A stretch of 64,000 nt of DNA, from the NCBI RefSeq assembly GCF_030160715.1, contig NZ_BSOW01000001.1, positions 310,001 through 374,000 of the forward strand. The letters run 5' to 3'. A model generated the notes under the pieces. That model saw only the letters and a list, made by a program, of their open reading frames with translations. It made no database searches and was not told the origin of the DNA. The stretch comes from Bradyrhizobium iriomotense. GTDB lineage: Bacteria; Pseudomonadota; Alphaproteobacteria; Rhizobiales; Xanthobacteraceae. Positions 62,129 through 64,000 of this stretch are shown here, piece after piece; the stretch's first letter is position 1; each line of letters starts with the position of its first letter. Position numbers and translations under genes: made by a program.

Positions 62129-62485
62129 ATGCCCCTCGATGCCATCCGTAGCGTCTACACGGTCGCCAGCGACATGGATCTCATGCAGGCCTTCTACGCA
62201 GAGGCGCTGGAGCTTCCGCTGGCATTTCGGGATCGCGACCAGTGGTGCCAGTTCAAGGCCGGGCAGCTCGCATTCGCGCTGAGCTCGCCATCCGAAGCGG
62301 CCACAGGCGCGCGCGGCAGCGTGGTCGTTTTCGGCGCGACCGACATGGCCGCGATCGCCAAGCGGATCGAGCGGCTTGGCGGGCGGCACCTGTCGAGCCG
62401 CGACATGGGTTCGCACGGCAGCGTGGCGACGTTCGCCGACCCAGAGAACAACCTGTTCCAGATCCACGTCCGGCAAGGCGCCTAG
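62129..62485 (+). CDS. VOC-family (glyoxalase/dioxygenase-fold) protein
   Basis: 118 residues from ATG 62129 behind GGAGGA; earlier in-frame codons (TTG 62105, ATG 62111) fall in the operator. The two beta-alpha-beta modules of the vicinal-oxygen-chelate fold are seen: IRSVYTVASDMDLMQAFYAE and GSVVVFGATDMAAIAKRIER, ending VATFADPENNLFQIHVRQG. The usual first metal ligand is not obvious, so it may bind rather than convert a substrate. First gene of an IclR-linked operon with a flavin monooxygenase. Confidence 0.8.
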   Translation: MPLDAIRSVYTVASDMDLMQAFYAEALELPLAFRDRDQWCQFKAGQLAFALSSPSEAATGARGSVVVFGATDMAAIAKRIERLGGRHLSSRDMGSHGSVATFADPENNLFQIHVRQGA

Positions 62486-62529
62486 GTGCGGCGAAGCTTC
62501 AATAGTTCACTCCAAAAGGGATCCTCATC

Positions 62530-63558
62530 ATGAAATTCGGCGTCTTCGATCAGAACGACCGCTCCGGTCTTCCGCTGGCAGAGCAGTATGAGAACCGGCT
62601 TGCGCTCGCCGGGCTTTACGACCGGCTCGGCTTCCACTGCTTCCACATGAGCGAGCATCACGGCACCCCGTTGAGCACGACACCATCGCCCAGCGTGTGG
62701 ATGGCGGCTCTGTCGCAGCGGACCAAAAGACTGCGGCTGTGTCCGCTGGTCTATTTGCTGCCCACCTACAATCCCGCGCGTCTCTACGAAGAGATCTGCA
62801 TGCTCGATCATTTGAGCGGCGGCCGGTTCGAGTTCGGGATTGGCCGCGGCGCCTCACCGCACGAGCTCGACGCGCTCGGGATCGACTCCGCGAAGGCGGC
62901 GAAGATGTATGCCGAGGCCTTCGACGCGATCCAGCGCTGCTTCACGCAGGACTCCGTCACGACGACAGGCGAGTTCTGGAGCTTGAACGACTACGCGGTG
63001 GAAATGAAGCCGCTCCAGCGCCCGCGTCCGCCGATGTGGTACGCGGTCGGCTCGCCCGACTCCGTGGTCTGGCCGGCGCGCAATGGCATGAACGTGGTTT
63101 GCGGTGGACAGGTATCTCGCGTGCGCGCCATTTCGGATCGCTATCGCGAGGAGATGGCCGCAGCCGGTCTACAGAGCAGGAGCGATCCGCTCATCGGCGT
63201 CAACCGCTACATCATCGTCGGCGAGACCGACCGCGACGCCCACGAGCTGGGTCGAAAGGCGTGGCCGGCGTTCTACGAGCACTTCATCAAGCTCTGGCGC
63301 AAGCACGGAACACAGCCAGTCAACGCGAAGCTGCCGCCCTCGTTCGACCAACTCGTCGAATCCGGCCATGCGATCGCCGGCTCGACCCGGACGGTCGCGC
63401 AGATCCTGTCCGACCAGGTCGCGCTCGGCGGTCTGAACTACGTGATCGGAAGCTTCATGTTCGGAACCATGCCGCATGCGGAAGCTGTGGCCTCGATTCG
63501 CCGCTTCGCCGAACAGGTGATGCCGGCGGTGAAGGCGGAAGAAGCGGTCGCTGCATGA
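62530..63558 (+). CDS. Luciferase-like (F420/FMN) monooxygenase family protein
   Basis: 342 residues of the bacterial-luciferase-like TIM-barrel family: MKFGVFDQNDRSGLPLAEQY, FHMSEHHGTPLSTTPSPSVW, LLPTYNPARLYEEICMLDHL, GRFEFGIGRGASP, RPRPPMWYAVGSPDSV. Such enzymes use reduced FMN supplied by a separate reductase to oxygenate substrates. The flavin reductase gene starts 34 bp downstream, which fits. Substrate unknown. Confidence 0.9.
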   Translation: MKFGVFDQNDRSGLPLAEQYENRLALAGLYDRLGFHCFHMSEHHGTPLSTTPSPSVWMAALSQRTKRLRLCPLVYLLPTYNPARLYEEICMLDHLSGGRFEFGIGRGASPHELDALGIDSAKAAKMYAEAFDAIQRCFTQDSVTTTGEFWSLNDYAVEMKPLQRPRPPMWYAVGSPDSVVWPARNGMNVVCGGQVSRVRAISDRYREEMAAAGLQSRSDPLIGVNRYIIVGETDRDAHELGRKAWPAFYEHFIKLWRKHGTQPVNAKLPPSFDQLVESGHAIAGSTRTVAQILSDQVALGGLNYVIGSFMFGTMPHAEAVASIRRFAEQVMPAVKAEEAVAA

Positions 63559-63592
63559 GTGCACAAAACGAGTGAACGCAAGGAGGTGGAAG

Positions 63593-64000
63593 ATGCCTGA
63601 TGCTCCTCTGTTCGACAGCCGCGACCTGCGGCGCGTGCTCGGAACCTTCGTCACCGGCGTAACTGTTGTGACCACGACCGATGACGAGGGCCGATTTCAT
63701 GGCGTCACCGCCAACTCCTTCAGCTCGGTGTCGCTCGATCCACCGCTGGTGCTCTGGAGCCAGGCGGTCAGGAGTCACAGTCACCCCGCATTCTTCAAGG
63801 CCGAATGCTTTGCCGTGAATATCCTCGCCGAGGACCAGATCGAGCTGTCGAAGCGGTTTGCGAAGTCCTCGCATGAGAAGTTCGCCGGCATCGATATTGA
63901 TATCGGATCGGGCGGCGTGCCGCTGCTCCGCGATTGCAGCGCCAGGCTTCAGTGCCGGGTCGTATCCCGTGTGCCGGGCGGCGACCACACGATCTATGTC
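63593..64000 (+). CDS. Flavin reductase family protein (3' end cut off)
   Basis: First 136 codons from ATG 63593, behind the strong site AAGGAGG. The protein begins PDAPLFDSRDLRRVLGTFVT and has the family pattern FVTGVTVVTTTDDEGRFHGV, TANSFSSVSLDPPLVLWSQA and FAVNILAEDQIELSKRFA. The split-barrel NAD(P)H:FMN reductases of this type supply FMNH2 to the monooxygenase partner. About 30-40 residues are expected beyond the window edge. Confidence 0.9.
   Translation, partial: MPDAPLFDSRDLRRVLGTFVTGVTVVTTTDDEGRFHGVTANSFSSVSLDPPLVLWSQAVRSHSHPAFFKAECFAVNILAEDQIELSKRFAKSSHEKFAGIDIDIGSGGVPLLRDCSARLQCRVVSRVPGGDHTIYV

Noticed and set aside
1..64000. CRISPR arrays, tRNA or rRNA genes, insertion sequences, prophage
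   Set aside because: No regularly spaced repeats, cloverleaf-like sequences or transposase/integrase/phage proteins were recognised by reading; a tool search was not possible.

Overview
The window looks like a chromosomal stretch from an alphaproteobacterium of the Bradyrhizobium/Nitrobacteraceae type. This is inferred from high G+C, many long antisense shadow frames, the mix of families (FixL/FixJ-like regulators, several solute-binding-protein transporters, extensive acyl-CoA metabolism, small secreted rhizobial proteins) and an intergenic palindromic element (59531-59629) of a kind I associate with Bradyrhizobium and relatives. I see no rRNA, tRNA, CRISPR array, transposase or prophage gene. 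Both ends are cut inside genes.

Layout. 1-6129: a dipeptide/oligopeptide-type ABC importer (substrate-binding protein cut at the left edge, two permeases, two ATPases), followed by an N-carbamoyl-D-amino-acid hydrolase. 6194-14616: an amino-sugar locus with a leftward nagB-like/nagA/two Gfo-Idh-MocA dehydrogenase operon, a divergent LacI-family regulator and a rightward sugar ABC importer that lacks an ATPase. Near-identical GCAACCGGTTGC operators sit in the predicted promoter of each operon. 14694-17488: two SnoaL-like proteins, an exported protein and a LysR regulator. 17540-21898: an efflux-type operon made of HlyD adaptor, an internally duplicated ABC-2 permease and a second HlyD adaptor, again without an ATPase.

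22168-32293: a signalling and respiration block. It has a small exported protein, a stand-alone receiver, a FixJ-type response regulator, an AraC regulator and a PAS histidine kinase. Then come two acetoacetate-decarboxylase-like proteins, a pyruvate oxidase (poxB) and a short-loop cytochrome bd oxidase (cydA, cydB). PoxB and CydAB together could pass electrons from pyruvate through quinone to oxygen without the proton-pumping complexes. 32592-40816: an AraC regulator and three tandem winged-helix plus STAND-ATPase regulators, the third truncated. 40990-44209: small exported or membrane proteins and an NDH-2 gene broken by a frameshift.

44265-59516: a fatty-acid/polyester region. The first part holds a YWTD beta-propeller protein, 3-hydroxyacyl-CoA dehydrogenase, acyl-CoA dehydrogenase, two crotonases and a family III CoA-transferase. 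After a leftward ThrE-like exporter and an AraC regulator comes an operon of acyl-CoA ligase, MaoC/PhaJ-like hydratase, class II-like PHA synthase (phaC), medium-chain PHA depolymerase (phaZ) and a second acyl-CoA dehydrogenase. The operon has the parts to activate a fatty acid, convert its enoyl-CoA to (R)-3-hydroxyacyl-CoA, store it as medium-chain polyester and mobilise it again. 59673-64000: an acetolactate-synthase-like ThDP enzyme, an IclR regulator and a divergent VOC / luciferase-like monooxygenase / flavin reductase operon running off the right edge.

The most notable points are the polyester-cycle operon, the three-regulator STAND array, the decarboxylase-PoxB-bd oxidase block with paired operator-like palindromes, and the transporters without ATPases.
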